Shown: positions 1 through 8,150 of the stretch, piece after piece
Layout of the letters: each line of letters opens with the position of its first letter
Position numbering within the stretch: the stretch's first letter is position 1
Source of the DNA: MWCR01 sp041665165
GTDB taxonomy: Bacteria > Patescibacteriota > Patescibacteriia > 2-12-FULL-60-25
Assembly: GCA_041665165.1 (NCBI GenBank)
Contig: JBAYJJ010000028.1
Span: forward strand, 1 to 16,144
Length of the DNA stretch: 16,144 nucleotides
Direction: 5' to 3'
Position numbers and translations under genes: made by a program
Notes under the pieces: generated by a model
What the model was told of the DNA's origin: nothing
Seen by the model: the letters and a program-made list of their open reading frames with translations, nothing else
Databases searched by the model: none

Positions 1-1
1 A

Positions 2-460
2 GAAACCGTTGTGAAATGTACAACCGACCCAAGCTATTGTTCCAAGGATGCACAAAATAGCAGCTTTGATGTGCAGGTGCTCGACGTGCCATGCAGCATC
101 TTTCTCTTTCCGATAGTTCCCAGCAAAGACGTCCCTTCCTTCATTGAGGGAAATTCTGCCGCGCTATATCAAGCCTTTGATTTTGAGGCCATGTGCCAAG
201 GCGGGCCTGACTCTTTAGGAGCGGAGGCCCAATTCAACATACATGTGTATGGTGGACCGGGTGCATACGAATATGTGGGAGCGATGTCAGGCGTGTCCCA
301 ACCGAACGCCTCCTGCCATCCTATTGGTGATACCAGATGTGTAGGCGGTGCAACGGGCAGTGCGGTCAAAGGGGGATTGGAATACAAGATCCGGTTCACC
401 GGTGACCCAGATGGATTGTGGCCGCTTCCGGTGGCCAATGTCAGTTTCCTGTTGCCGTGA
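2..460 (+). CDS. C-terminal part of a secreted Cys-containing protein (5'-truncated)
   Basis: The reading frame is open from the first bases of the window, so the gene almost certainly starts upstream; the GTG at 11 has no SD and is probably internal. About 152 codons are visible, ending in TGA at 458-460. The product is poor in Lys, rich in Gly, Ser and Pro, and has several Cys, including pairs near the start (KCTTDPSYC) and near the middle (SCHPIGDTRC). This fits an exported protein with disulfides, but no family is recognised. A clear intrinsic terminator follows 19 bases after the stop, so this is the last gene of its transcript. Confidence 0.6.
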   Translation, partial: ETVVKCTTDPSYCSKDAQNSSFDVQVLDVPCSIFLFPIVPSKDVPSFIEGNSAALYQAFDFEAMCQGGPDSLGAEAQFNIHVYGGPGAYEYVGAMSGVSQPNASCHPIGDTRCVGGATGSAVKGGLEYKIRFTGDPDGLWPLPVANVSFLLP

Positions 461-478
461 CTCCAGAAGCACTCTCGT

Positions 479-510
479 AACCGTAGACCCGCAAAGTCTG
501 CGGTTTTTTT
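479..510 (+). terminator. Intrinsic terminator of the upstream gene
   Basis: A 10-bp stem (479-488 with 496-505, one G-U pair) with a 7-nt loop runs directly into seven T residues. It ends the transcript of the partial gene before it and insulates the tRNA promoter that follows. Confidence 0.85.
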
Positions 511-571
511 ATAGAGGGGCCCTTACAGAAAGAGCTGTCCAGAGAGTTTCTCTGTTAACACAAGGCAGGTC

Positions 572-600
572 TTGCATAATAGAAGGTTTTTGGTTAATAT
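572..600 (+). promoter_or_regulatory. Sigma70-type promoter of the tRNA pair
   Basis: The -35 box is TTGCAT (572-577), followed by 17 bp and the -10 box TAATAT (595-600). The predicted start is around 607, only a few bases before the first tRNA at 610, so the tRNA leader would be very short. Confidence 0.65.
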
Positions 601-609
601 ACGCCCGTT

Positions 610-684
610 GCCGAGGTAGCTCAGTGGTAGAGCGAAGGACTGAAAATCCTTGCGTCGCGAGTTCAATCCTCGCCCTCGGCACCA
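610..684 (+). tRNA. tRNA-Phe (GAA)
   Basis: A full cloverleaf is visible: acceptor GCCGAGG pairs with CCTCGGC, the D arm is GCTC/GAGC, the anticodon stem is AAGGA/TCCTT around loop CTGAAAA (anticodon GAA), and the T arm is GCGAG-TTCAATC-CTCGC. Discriminator A and an encoded CCA complete the 3' end at 684. It is separated by one base from the next tRNA and is co-transcribed with it. Confidence 0.96.
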
Positions 685-685
685 C

Positions 686-762
686 GGGCGTGTAGCTCAG
701 TTGGTTAGAGCGTTACACTGATAATGTAAAGGTCCCTGGTTCGACTCCAGGCACGCCCACCA
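686..762 (+). tRNA. tRNA-Ile (GAT)
   Basis: Acceptor GGGCGTG pairs with CACGCCC. The anticodon stem TTACA/TGTAA encloses loop CTGATAA (anticodon GAT), and the T arm is CCTGG-TTCGACT-CCAGG. Discriminator A and CCA are encoded. It is the second member of a two-tRNA transcript and is followed directly by a terminator. Confidence 0.96.
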
Positions 763-765
763 CAC

Positions 766-794
766 AAAAAAGACCCAAAGTGGTCTTTTTTGCT
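766..794 (+). terminator. Intrinsic terminator after the tRNA pair
   Basis: A 10-bp stem, AAAAAAGACC (766-775) with GGTCTTTTTT (782-791), has a 6-nt loop and an inbuilt T-run. It ends the tRNA transcript four bases after the CCA of tRNA-Ile. Because the stem is A/T symmetrical it could also act on the other strand. Confidence 0.8.
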
Positions 795-832
795 ATGTTT
801 AGAGTTGCGTCGTCCAACTCCTTTAAGGTACT

Positions 833-1327
833 ATGGAGGCCAATGTCGTTAGCATTAAAGCAGATTTTAATATGGAAAAACCACTAAAATTCATCAAAAC
901 TCAAAAATTGATGTCGCTCGCTTCTCAGGCTGGGAAAGATGTCTGGGTCGCGAATGTTTACATGGCGATTGATGAAAAAGGGACAATATACTTTGTCAGC
1001 CCAAAGAAAACAAAACATGGCCAGATGATTTTAAAGAATCCAAAGGTCGCTTTTTCCATTGCCTGGTTTGACCCGAAAAATTTAATGAACCGCAAGTCTG
1101 TCCAAGGTCTTGGGGTTTGCCGCCTGGCTAAAGGTCCAAAAGAGGTGGCGACTGGGGCCAAATTATTGTACAAAAAATTTCCAGACCTTCGCAAAATGCT
1201 TACCGTGAAATGGATAACGACAAATGCCTGGGGCACGAAAGTTTGGATCCTTAAGCCGACTTACATGAAATATTGGGACGATGAAATTTACGGCGATGAA
1301 GAGAGTGAGGAGTTTATTATCAAGTAA
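833..1327 (+). CDS. Pyridoxamine 5'-phosphate oxidase-like FMN-binding split-barrel protein
   Basis: The 164-residue product has the strand pattern of the PNPOx-like split barrel: a region with VWVANVYMAIDEKGTIYFVS, then KTKHGQMILKNPKVAFSIAW, then a QGLGVCRLA strand and a VWILKPTYMKYW C-terminus. Proteins of this fold bind FMN or F420 and reduce or bind small substrates; the true substrate cannot be read here. It is a short stand-alone domain, not full PdxH. The start at 833 is chosen because a weak SD (AAGG, 824-827) lies in front of it; the next in-frame ATG (872) has none. It lies 70 bases after the tRNA-Ile gene, and the glycosyltransferase begins 17 bases downstream, so they may share a transcript. 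Confidence 0.8.
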   Translation: MEANVVSIKADFNMEKPLKFIKTQKLMSLASQAGKDVWVANVYMAIDEKGTIYFVSPKKTKHGQMILKNPKVAFSIAWFDPKNLMNRKSVQGLGVCRLAKGPKEVATGAKLLYKKFPDLRKMLTVKWITTNAWGTKVWILKPTYMKYWDDEIYGDEESEEFIIK

Positions 1328-1344
1328 GCGGTATAAATCCGGAT

Positions 1345-2490
1345 ATGAAAATCGGCATAGATGCTCGCATGATGGGCGCAGAAAATACTCGTGGGCTTGG
1401 GCGCTATATCCAAGAACTGGCAAGCGCCATGCTTGAGATTGCGCCTGAGAATGAGTACATTCTTGTCACACGCACAAAGGACCATGCTTTGGCCAACAAA
1501 GTCAAAACCGTGGTCGCTGATATTCCTTGGTACAGTCTCAAAGAGCAGACTCAGATGTCCAAGGTTTTAAAAAGCCTTGGCGCAGACGTAATCCATGTGC
1601 CGCATTGGGATGTTCCGCTTTTTTATGAAGGGCCGCTTGTGGTCACAATCCATGATTTGCTTTTGCGCCACTATCCAGCCAGTGCCAAGGCCAGTACTCG
1701 AAGCTGGCCAGTCAGGCTGATTAAACGCGCAGGTTTTCGCATCGTGCTTGACCACGCCATCAAAAGCGCAAAAAAGATTTGCGTACCAACTGAATTCACG
1801 AAAAAAGATTTGATCAGTTTTTATCCTGAAGCTTCGAGCAAGATCGTTGTCACAGGCGAGGGGATCACTCCATTAATGCAAAATGCAAAATGCAAAATGC
1901 AAAATTATTCCGACGAGGGACGCGTGGGACGTCAGGTACGCCAGGGACGTTATATCCTGTACGTCGGCAGTGCTTACCCGCACAAACGTCTTGATTTGCT
2001 TCTTGGCGCCTGGAAAACTCTGTCCAAAGACTATCCCGATCTACGTCTTGTAATCGCCGGCGAGCTGGACGTCTTTATGCGAACAGCGAATAGCGAACAG
2101 CGAATAGCGAAATTGGAGAGAGTTGAGTTTGTGGGCAAGGTCACGGATGAGGATTTGGCTGAGCTGTATTCCAAGGCCACGGCCTTTGTTTTTCCTTCGG
2201 AATTTGAGGGCTTTGGCCTGCCTCCGCTTGAGGCTTTGCAGGCTGGTTGCCCGGTCATAAGCTCTGATGCCGGACCCATGCCAGAGGTATTAGGGAAAAA
2301 TGGCGTGGTGTACTTCAAATCAGGTTCTCAAGATGGTATAATTAGGGCTGTCAAAGCGGTGGTGGATAACCTTGAACTATTGAAACAACAGGCAGAGTTA
2401 GCTAGTAAGGAATTGGCGATCAAGCATTCATGGAAAAGTGCTGCCAAGCTCACTTTGCAGGCCTATAGTTGGGTTCTGAAAAACAAATAA
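1345..2490 (+). CDS. GT4-type (GT-B fold) glycosyltransferase with repeat-derived insertions
   Basis: The 381-residue product matches retaining GT-B glycosyltransferases that move a sugar from an NDP or lipid donor to a glycan or lipid acceptor, normally at the inner face of the membrane. The N-terminus has the family pattern GIDARMMGAENTRGLGRYIQ. The donor half begins with YILYVGSAYPHKRLDLLL (about 204 onward), and FEGFGLPPLEAL near 291-302 is the E-x7-E donor-site motif, followed by GCPVISSDAGPMPEVLG. Two in-frame low-complexity insertions are odd: residues about 178-202 (four ATGCAAA words, then a 9-bp repeat giving a Gly/Val-Arg pattern) and about 245-256 (four GCGAAYA words). Both sit where loops are expected, so the enzyme may still fold. 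No SD is visible. It is followed by the DUF4012 gene, which points to surface glycan work. Confidence 0.88.
   Translation: MKIGIDARMMGAENTRGLGRYIQELASAMLEIAPENEYILVTRTKDHALANKVKTVVADIPWYSLKEQTQMSKVLKSLGADVIHVPHWDVPLFYEGPLVVTIHDLLLRHYPASAKASTRSWPVRLIKRAGFRIVLDHAIKSAKKICVPTEFTKKDLISFYPEASSKIVVTGEGITPLMQNAKCKMQNYSDEGRVGRQVRQGRYILYVGSAYPHKRLDLLLGAWKTLSKDYPDLRLVIAGELDVFMRTANSEQRIAKLERVEFVGKVTDEDLAELYSKATAFVFPSEFEGFGLPPLEALQAGCPVISSDAGPMPEVLGKNGVVYFKSGSQDGIIRAVKAVVDNLELLKQQAELASKELAIKHSWKSAAKLTLQAYSWVLKNK
1876..1950 (+). repeat. In-gene heptamer array (ATGCAAA x4) plus 9-bp repeats
   Basis: Four perfect tandem copies of ATGCAAA fill 1876-1903. At 1915-1950 a 9-bp repeat follows in which GGGACG recurs at 1917, 1926 and 1944, with the variant GGTACG at 1935. 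Both lie inside the glycosyltransferase reading frame and keep it open. Their period and style match the intergenic arrays elsewhere in this window rather than the surrounding codons. Confidence 0.85.
2079..2111 (+). repeat. In-gene heptamer array (GCGAAYA x4)
   Basis: GCGAACA, GCGAATA, GCGAACA and GCGAATA follow one another from 2079 to 2106, with a partial fifth copy. They encode a short polar stretch (TANSEQRIAK) in a loop of the glycosyltransferase donor domain. Confidence 0.85.
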
Positions 2491-2504
2491 ATTGTTCATT
2501 GTTC
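2491..2504. repeat. Two tandem ATTGTTC heptamers at a gene junction
   Basis: Immediately after the glycosyltransferase stop codon, ATTGTTC occurs twice in tandem (2491-2504), in phase with two less clear 7-mers up to 2518. It is the smallest array of the family seen in this window. It creates a spurious upstream TTG start for the next gene. Confidence 0.55.
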
Positions 2505-2524
2505 CGCTTCGCTTAGACTTGAGC

Positions 2525-5191
2525 ATGCCGCAGGAAATTTTAATAACAAATACAACGGAGGAGGCCAAAGACAGGGCCGCTGATTTTGAGTTGCTTTTTT
2601 CCAAAGTGGTTGAACAGGACGGAATCGTGATGTGCACGCCGTCAGGCATCAAAAAGCGCTTGGCCCGCCAGCCCAAGGTCAAGGAATTCAAAGCTTCTGT
2701 TTTCAGGGCGCCGGAAAACTGCAATGATACTTCAGGCAAGATAGAGGAGTTTGATATTGAGACCGTGGCTTGTTTGATAAAACGCCATGAAGAGCCAGAA
2801 GAGCAGGAAATCAAGATCGCGTTCAGGTCGCATGAGCGCAGCCCGTATGTGGTGTCTTTGCGTGACTTCACTTTCAGCGATCCAGAAGATAGGATCTGTC
2901 TGGACGACCAAGCGGCCTATCATCAGGCCATGCCAATCGAGTCATTGAGGCATGAGTCCCTGGTCGCGCAGACCTTGCGGAGCAGTGCTCAGCCTTGGTC
3001 AATAGCTGAACAATTCACTACTTCGTCATCAGCCAAAAAATCCAGGTTGAAATTATTCTACAAAAGCCTGAAATTGGAAATGGCTTTGCAGTACCTGAGC
3101 TTAAAGCGTGCCTTAGCCGGAGCCAGGAAAAAAGAAACAGCTGTTGAGCAAGAAATAGAAAGCCAAATGGAGCGCATGGTGGCCGAGGCTGAAGCGCCGC
3201 GCATTTCGTTCGTCAAAACCGTGGTCGGCTTTTTCGCTTTAGCTGTGGTGATCACGCTCCCGGCCCAAGCTTTGGTCATGTATCGGCAGGCCACGAATAC
3301 CCAGCAAGCGGTCCAGGATCAAGGCATGGCTGCGCTGGCTGATTTGACCAATGCCTATGGAGGCAATGCTTCCATCACATCCGATAAACTGTCGTCTGCC
3401 TCAGGCAAATTCCAGGAAGCGGGGCGCTTGTTGGATCAATCGCGCGTTTTGGCTGTGAGTGCGGCAACTGTCATGCCTTCCAAATACCGCAGTGCCAAAG
3501 CCTTGCTTGAAGTGGGGGACAAGCTCAGCCAAGCCGGCGGTTTGCTGGCCCTGGGCTTCAGCAAGATTTTCGATGATCCGTCGCGCGGCATAATCGAACG
3601 CGTGGAAGTTTTGGGCGCATATGCGCGCGGCGTGCAGCCCCTTTTGTCTGACGCTGAAAAAGCAGCAGCCTCAGTTGATCCGTCAGCTTTGCCCAAAGAC
3701 AAGCAAGGCCAAATAGCTGAATTATCCAAACTGATCGGCCAATCCAAAGAATCAGTGAGACAAATCGCTGTCTTGTCCGACGCGCTAGTCGGGTTTTTGG
3801 GCAAAGACGGCATGCGTACTTATCTTCTGGTCTTCCAGAACAATACGGAATTGCGTCCAAGCGGCGGGTTTATCGGTTCAATGGCCGAGATCACGGTTGA
3901 TAACGGAAAAATCGTTTCGGTCTATACGCCCAAAGGCGGGAGCTATGATCTCAAGGGCCAGCTGACTGAGCGCGTGCGCTCGCCCCAGCCGCTCCAGCTC
4001 ATAAATGCGCAATGGCAATTCCAGGACGCGAACTGGTATGCGGATTTTTCCAAGTCAGCCGAAAAACTGCGCTGGTTCTGGAGCAAGTCAGGCCAGCCGA
4101 CCTTGGACGGCTTAATCGCGGTCAATGCCTCGTTCATGCAGAAGATGCTCAAGATCACGGGCCCGATCGATATGCCTGAATACGGCAAGGTCATCACGGC
4201 CGAAAATTTCATGGATGAAACGCAAAAGGCAGTTGAGCTTGAGTATGACAAAAAAGCCAATACTCCAAAAAAGATAATCGGCGATCTGTTCGACAAGCTC
4301 ATGGAGCGCAGCAAATCTTTCACCAAAGAAGAGTGGTTGAGTTTAGCCGCTGCCACCAGCCAATCGCTTGATACCAAAGAAATCCAAGTCGCCATGTTCA
4401 AGCCTGATGAAGAGAGCTTGGTCGAGCGCTTCGGCTGGAACGGACAAATGAAGAGCACGTCCGGAGATTCTTTGGCCATCATCGGCACGAATATCGCGGG
4501 CCAAAAAACAGATGGCGTGGTCAGCGAAGCCGTATCGCACACAGCGCACATCCAATCTGACGGAAAAATCATTGATACTGTGCGCTTGAGCCGCACGCAT
4601 GCCGGAATAAAGAACGAACTGTTCCATGGAGTCAGGAATGTCGAATATCTTCGCGTATATGTGCCCAAGGGCTCTGAACTGGTTTCTGCCACCGGGTTTG
4701 ATACGCCGCCGGCCAATCTGTTCAAACAGCCTCTGGATACTGACCCGAGCGACAAGGACGTGGCCAGCGTAGAAGCTACGCAGAAAAAAGTCGGCTTGGC
4801 AGTCACCTCGTCGGTTGAGGACGACCGCACAGTGTTCGGCGGCTGGATGCAGCTTGACCCGGGCCAAAGCCAGGAGATTGTTTTGTCATACGAATTGCCT
4901 TTCAAGGTCCAGGACATCTTGCAGAAAATAAACGAAGTCCCGGATTCGTCAGCCCAAGGCAATGCCCGCGGCGCATATCTGCTTTTGCTCACCAGCCAAT
5001 CCGGCAAAGAGCGCGCGCTCACCCAGAATGTGCAAGCGGATCAGCCTTGGAGCACAGTTTGGACAAGGGATGTCGTGCGCTTGGCCGCCAGTACCTCAAC
5101 CAAAGACAATGGAGTCACTTGGACAGGCAATTGGGACAGGGACCAGGCCGTAGCAGCCCTGCTTAGCATTCCTCAAAACTCCCATGAATAA
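2525..5191 (+). CDS. DUF4012-containing membrane protein
   Basis: The product is about 888 residues from the ATG at 2525. A TTG at 2492 would add 11 residues but lies in a repeat, so ATG is preferred; neither start has an SD. The first ~225 residues look cytoplasmic and charged. One membrane segment (VVGFFALAVVITLPAQALVM, about 232-251) follows, then a long extracytoplasmic part. Near 440-475 is the DUF4012 hallmark: FQNNTELRPSGGFIGS, then DNGKI and a GSYDL-like motif. DUF4012 proteins are common in Patescibacteria and other bacteria, often beside glycosyltransferases and surface polysaccharide genes, but their biochemical role is unknown. The gene lies 34 bases after the glycosyltransferase and overlaps the next gene by 8 bases, so the three probably form one surface-biogenesis transcript. 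Confidence 0.88.
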   Translation: MPQEILITNTTEEAKDRAADFELLFSKVVEQDGIVMCTPSGIKKRLARQPKVKEFKASVFRAPENCNDTSGKIEEFDIETVACLIKRHEEPEEQEIKIAFRSHERSPYVVSLRDFTFSDPEDRICLDDQAAYHQAMPIESLRHESLVAQTLRSSAQPWSIAEQFTTSSSAKKSRLKLFYKSLKLEMALQYLSLKRALAGARKKETAVEQEIESQMERMVAEAEAPRISFVKTVVGFFALAVVITLPAQALVMYRQATNTQQAVQDQGMAALADLTNAYGGNASITSDKLSSASGKFQEAGRLLDQSRVLAVSAATVMPSKYRSAKALLEVGDKLSQAGGLLALGFSKIFDDPSRGIIERVEVLGAYARGVQPLLSDAEKAAASVDPSALPKDKQGQIAELSKLIGQSKESVRQIAVLSDALVGFLGKDGMRTYLLVFQNNTELRPSGGFIGSMAEITVDNGKIVSVYTPKGGSYDLKGQLTERVRSPQPLQLINAQWQFQDANWYADFSKSAEKLRWFWSKSGQPTLDGLIAVNASFMQKMLKITGPIDMPEYGKVITAENFMDETQKAVELEYDKKANTPKKIIGDLFDKLMERSKSFTKEEWLSLAAATSQSLDTKEIQVAMFKPDEESLVERFGWNGQMKSTSGDSLAIIGTNIAGQKTDGVVSEAVSHTAHIQSDGKIIDTVRLSRTHAGIKNELFHGVRNVEYLRVYVPKGSELVSATGFDTPPANLFKQPLDTDPSDKDVASVEATQKKVGLAVTSSVEDDRTVFGGWMQLDPGQSQEIVLSYELPFKVQDILQKINEVPDSSAQGNARGAYLLLLTSQSGKERALTQNVQADQPWSTVWTRDVVRLAASTSTKDNGVTWTGNWDRDQAVAALLSIPQNSHE

Positions 5192-7079
5192 GAACGGATC
5201 GGAAAAAAAGAACAATGTTCTTGGTCCTGATCCGCAAGTCGAGGAAAGCCTGCGTTCTATCTATGCCAGCGATGGCGGGGAAATGCCTGACATGAGCAAG
5301 TTGGAGCGCAAACCAAGCAAACGCTGGCTGTATATTTTGATAATCGTTACTGCGTCCATCCTCACGCTCTGCTCGGCAGCCTGGGCTGGTTTTATTTTTT
5401 TCAAAGGCTATACCGGTCTATCATCGGGCAGCCTTAAGCTTGAGATAAAAGGCTCTGAACAAGTCACGATCGGACAGGAGACTGAATATGTGGTCAATTA
5501 TTCCAATGATCAGGATATTCCTTTGGATGCAGTCCATATCAGGATCAATTTTCCTGCGGACTTTGTCTTGATCGAATCAATGCCTGCCATATCAGGGGAG
5601 GGCATGGATTGGAAAATCGGATCTTTGGCCGCAGAGCAAAGTGGGAGCATCACAGTCAAAGGCAGGTTTACTGGCGCACTCGGCACAGTCTCGGCTGTCC
5701 AGGCCGTGGCCACGTATGCTGCGAACAATAAAACCGACAACCGTGAGATTTTGGCCACCCAAAAATTGGTTTATGCCCAAAGCGTGCTGGACGGGAGCAT
5801 TTCTGTCCCTGAAAAAGCTGTTCCCGGAGACAAGCTCAAGATTGTTTATGTGATCAAAAATAATGGCACGCAAGATCTCTCAGGCCTGGAAGCCCGGATC
5901 AGCGTACCCCAAGGTTTTACGCCTGATGATGCTCTGAGCACGACCACTACAGCGCAGGGTAAATACCAGATCATCAAAGTCAGCCCTTTGCCCGCAGCCA
6001 GTTCCACCCAAGTGGCCATGTCCGGCACATTCAGCGCTGGCATGGGCGGCCAAGCGCACTTCCAGGCCCAGGCAGGCATGTTGAGCGCAGAAGGCAAGTT
6101 CATGATGGCTCAGAGCTCGCAGGCTGACTTGCCTGTTTTGGCCGGAGACTTGTCCATCAAACTCATCATCAACGGTTCAGACCAAACAGAACGCAGTGCG
6201 GCTTTGGGAGAGATTCTGCAAGGCAGCATTGGATTTGAAAACACCTCGGACGAATCTTTGAAGAACATCAGATTACGCTTGCAGTTGGATGCGATCAACC
6301 CTCTAGACGGGTCTGTCCTGCCCAATGTGAATGTAGTGGATTGGAAAAGCGTGCAGAGCGCAACCAGCTCAAAACTTGAGAACAAATCCGTGGTCTGGGG
6401 ATTTGATAGGATCAAGGATCTCCAAGAGCTTACGCCGCACCAAAGCGGAAACTTTGAATTTTCAGCTCCAATCCTCACTCAGATGTCTGCTACCGGGACG
6501 CTGGCTGTGCGCGTCACGGTTTTTGCGGAAATCGAATCAATCGGCAATCTGAAGATGAACCGCAAGATCCAGCTCACGCCATTTATATTCAAATTAAAAT
6601 CAGATGCAACCCTCCAGTCTGAGGCAAGGTATTACAGCGAGGAGGGCGCGCCCTTGGGCAAAGGGCCTTTGCCCCCACGCGTTGGGCAAGCAACAGAGTA
6701 TAGGGTCATTTGGAGCCTGCACAAGAGCGCCCATGCTTTGAAGGACGTTAAAGTCACCACTATCTTGCCGCAGCGCGCTAATTTCGTACGCATGGCAACA
6801 GGCACGGCAGGGGAGCTGTCTTTTGACCCGGCTAACCGATCCATCTCGTGGAACTTGAATCGCATGCCAGCAGATGTCAATGATTCTGAAATGCAGTTTG
6901 ATATTGAGTTGGTGCCAGGTACTTCTGATGAGGGCCGTTTTGTTGATTTGACTGGCGCAATAAATTTCCAGGCTATGGACGATGATATCAAAGATACGAT
7001 CGTAAAATCATTAAAAGCTTTGAATACTGATCTGCAGAATGATGAGCAAGCAAAAGGCAAGGGTGTAGTAAGGAAATAA
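5184..7079 (+). CDS. Membrane-anchored surface protein with four Ig/DUF11-like domains
   Basis: The 631-residue product starts 8 bases inside the DUF4012 gene, so the two are translationally coupled; there is no SD. Residues 1-45 are polar and probably cytoplasmic. About 46-72 is one membrane helix (RWLYILIIVTASILTLCSAA and following). The rest is extracellular beta-sandwich-like sequence in four units, about 85-175, 200-290, 320-440 and 480-600. The first two carry the DUF11/CARDB-like pattern of a Val/Ile-rich strand, an N-x-G or S-N-D turn, a LSGLEARISVPQGF-like strand and an aromatic W-x-IG strand. Such domains serve as surface stalks or adhesion modules. Tight coupling suggests a partnership with the DUF4012 protein. 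No enzymatic motif is seen. Confidence 0.8.
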   Translation: MNKNGSEKKNNVLGPDPQVEESLRSIYASDGGEMPDMSKLERKPSKRWLYILIIVTASILTLCSAAWAGFIFFKGYTGLSSGSLKLEIKGSEQVTIGQETEYVVNYSNDQDIPLDAVHIRINFPADFVLIESMPAISGEGMDWKIGSLAAEQSGSITVKGRFTGALGTVSAVQAVATYAANNKTDNREILATQKLVYAQSVLDGSISVPEKAVPGDKLKIVYVIKNNGTQDLSGLEARISVPQGFTPDDALSTTTTAQGKYQIIKVSPLPAASSTQVAMSGTFSAGMGGQAHFQAQAGMLSAEGKFMMAQSSQADLPVLAGDLSIKLIINGSDQTERSAALGEILQGSIGFENTSDESLKNIRLRLQLDAINPLDGSVLPNVNVVDWKSVQSATSSKLENKSVVWGFDRIKDLQELTPHQSGNFEFSAPILTQMSATGTLAVRVTVFAEIESIGNLKMNRKIQLTPFIFKLKSDATLQSEARYYSEEGAPLGKGPLPPRVGQATEYRVIWSLHKSAHALKDVKVTTILPQRANFVRMATGTAGELSFDPANRSISWNLNRMPADVNDSEMQFDIELVPGTSDEGRFVDLTGAINFQAMDDDIKDTIVKSLKALNTDLQNDEQAKGKGVVRK

Positions 7080-7086
7080 CTAATTT

Positions 7087-7161
7087 GTCATGCCGAACTT
7101 GATTCGGCATCCCGATACTTAGTAACTGTGTAACGAGATCCTGAAACGAGTTCAGGATGAC
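7087..7161. repeat. MITE-like element of two related hairpins
   Basis: A 75-bp element has imperfect inverted ends of about 25 bp (GTCATGCCGAAC at the left, the complement of GTCATCCTGAAC at the right). Each half is itself a perfect 8-bp hairpin (7090-7097/7103-7110 and 7138-7145/7151-7158). Similar GTCAT palindromes are scattered in many bacterial genomes. Lying eight bases after the surface-protein gene, it may also act as that operon's 3' hairpin, but it has no T-run. Confidence 0.7.
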
Positions 7162-7187
7162 GATTGGAGGTTATCCACAGTTTGAGC

Positions 7188-7215
7188 TTGACGCGCTTTT
7201 TAATCCGAGTAAAAT
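7188..7215 (+). promoter_or_regulatory. Promoter of the large structured RNA
   Basis: TTGACG (7188-7193), a 16-bp spacer and TAAAAT (7210-7215) form a near-consensus sigma70-type promoter. The predicted start is about 7222. The 5' strand of the RNA closing helix begins only 10 bases later, which supports both calls. Confidence 0.7.
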
Positions 7216-7221
7216 ACGTCA

Positions 7222-8135
7222 AGTTGCTTCAAAATTTGTGTTAAGGCCAAACAGGGAGCGCGGGGAGACTCGCAGACTGGGCTTGCTCAGTCACCTTGGT
7301 CCATTTGCTTGAGGGCTTGCTCTCGAGACAGCACGCTTGTGCTGATGGGTCATTGAACTCTGTTTGGTGGAGAGCGTGCAGGGACTATGGGTCATGCGAC
7401 AGCGAGACAAGAATTTTTCGGACAACCGAGAGGAACTAGTCGCGATGTTGGAGACTCACGGACGAAAGTCCGCAGGGCGCAAGCTCTGAGGTCTGAGGAT
7501 TACGGTCCTCAACTGCAAGGCCAAAAGGCCAGTACTGTCGGAGAGTAGGTCCAGAACGTCGCAAGGCGTGAGGACAGACTCAAAAGCGGTTGGTAGGAGC
7601 TCACGAGCTTAGGCAAAGTAGGCAAAGCGAAAGCAGAGCCAAAAAGCCGAAGGACTTCGTAGGGGAGAAAGACCCAGACAAAGTTCCGCTATCAATCGTG
7701 GCGTATACAGCAGAAGGTCCGCAAGGATCAAATGGCGCCTAGGGTGAGTAGGGTTGAGTGATCGACCTAACAAACTCCAAGGAGGTCAAGGGCAGAGGTA
7801 ATTGACCAAAGCTCAGCTGTAAAGAACGCAGCGTGTGTGGGTGACTGCATACGCGGGACGAAAGTCCACCGAAGTAGATCATCAAGCCTTCGGGCAAGGT
7901 GGTCATGGGCCAATGAGGTAGAGTGGGCAGGTGCGAACGCAGGAAGGATCTAATATCCAAAAAGATTCAGCTCGCGATTGTGCTTGATGAGCGTGCAGAG
8001 GCCTCGCTCTTCTGGGAAGTTCCAAACGACGTGGACTTAATTGACCACGACCATGCGGAGCATCCCAGCCCCACTCAACCATCTCGTTTTCAACACAAAT
8101 TTGCTTCTCGGCGCTGCTCACCACAGCGCTTTTGC
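7222..8135 (+). ncRNA. Very large structured non-coding RNA, about 0.9 kb
   Basis: This stretch has no credible gene on either strand but is dense in stable hairpins. Its ends pair: AAATTTGTGTT (7232-7242) is the exact complement of AACACAAATTT (8092-8102). A 10-bp helix (7247-7256/7358-7367) closes a 5' domain with three hairpins, two of them with CUUG loops (7275-7292, 7308-7327) and the third at 7329-7344. Further hairpins have GNRA loops (7459-7472 GAAA, 7556-7569 GCAA, 7716-7729 GCAA, 7856-7867 GAAA), a UACG loop (7495-7510) and a UUCG loop inside a longer helix (7878-7902). A long-range 9-bp match joins 7752-7760 to 8072-8080. A promoter lies just upstream and a terminator at its end. 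Length and architecture recall the giant ornate RNAs such as GOLLD or ROOL, but no signature of a known class is recognised. RNase P, tmRNA and rRNA motifs were not found. Confidence 0.78.
8111..8133 (+). terminator. Intrinsic terminator at the 3' end of the large RNA
   Basis: GCGCTG (8111-8116) pairs with CAGCGC (8124-8129) over a 7-nt loop, and four T residues follow, then GCTTT. It lies 8 bases after the RNA closing helix and so defines a transcript of roughly 7222-8135. Confidence 0.6.
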
Positions 8136-8150
8136 TTTATATAAATCATC

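Noticed and set aside
2492..2524. TTG start of the DUF4012 gene at 2492
   Set aside because: The extra 11 codons lie in a heptamer repeat (ATTGTTC twice) and lack an SD; the ATG at 2525 is a simpler start.
3943..5022. A 359-codon - strand frame
   Set aside because: It lies fully antisense within the DUF4012 gene, whose frame has recognised family motifs.
7222..8135. RNase P RNA, tmRNA or group I/II intron
   Set aside because: No GAGGAAAGTCC-type P4 region, no tag reading frame with tRNA-like ends, no intron domain V or P7 core and no intron-encoded protein were seen; the length also does not fit RNase P or tmRNA.
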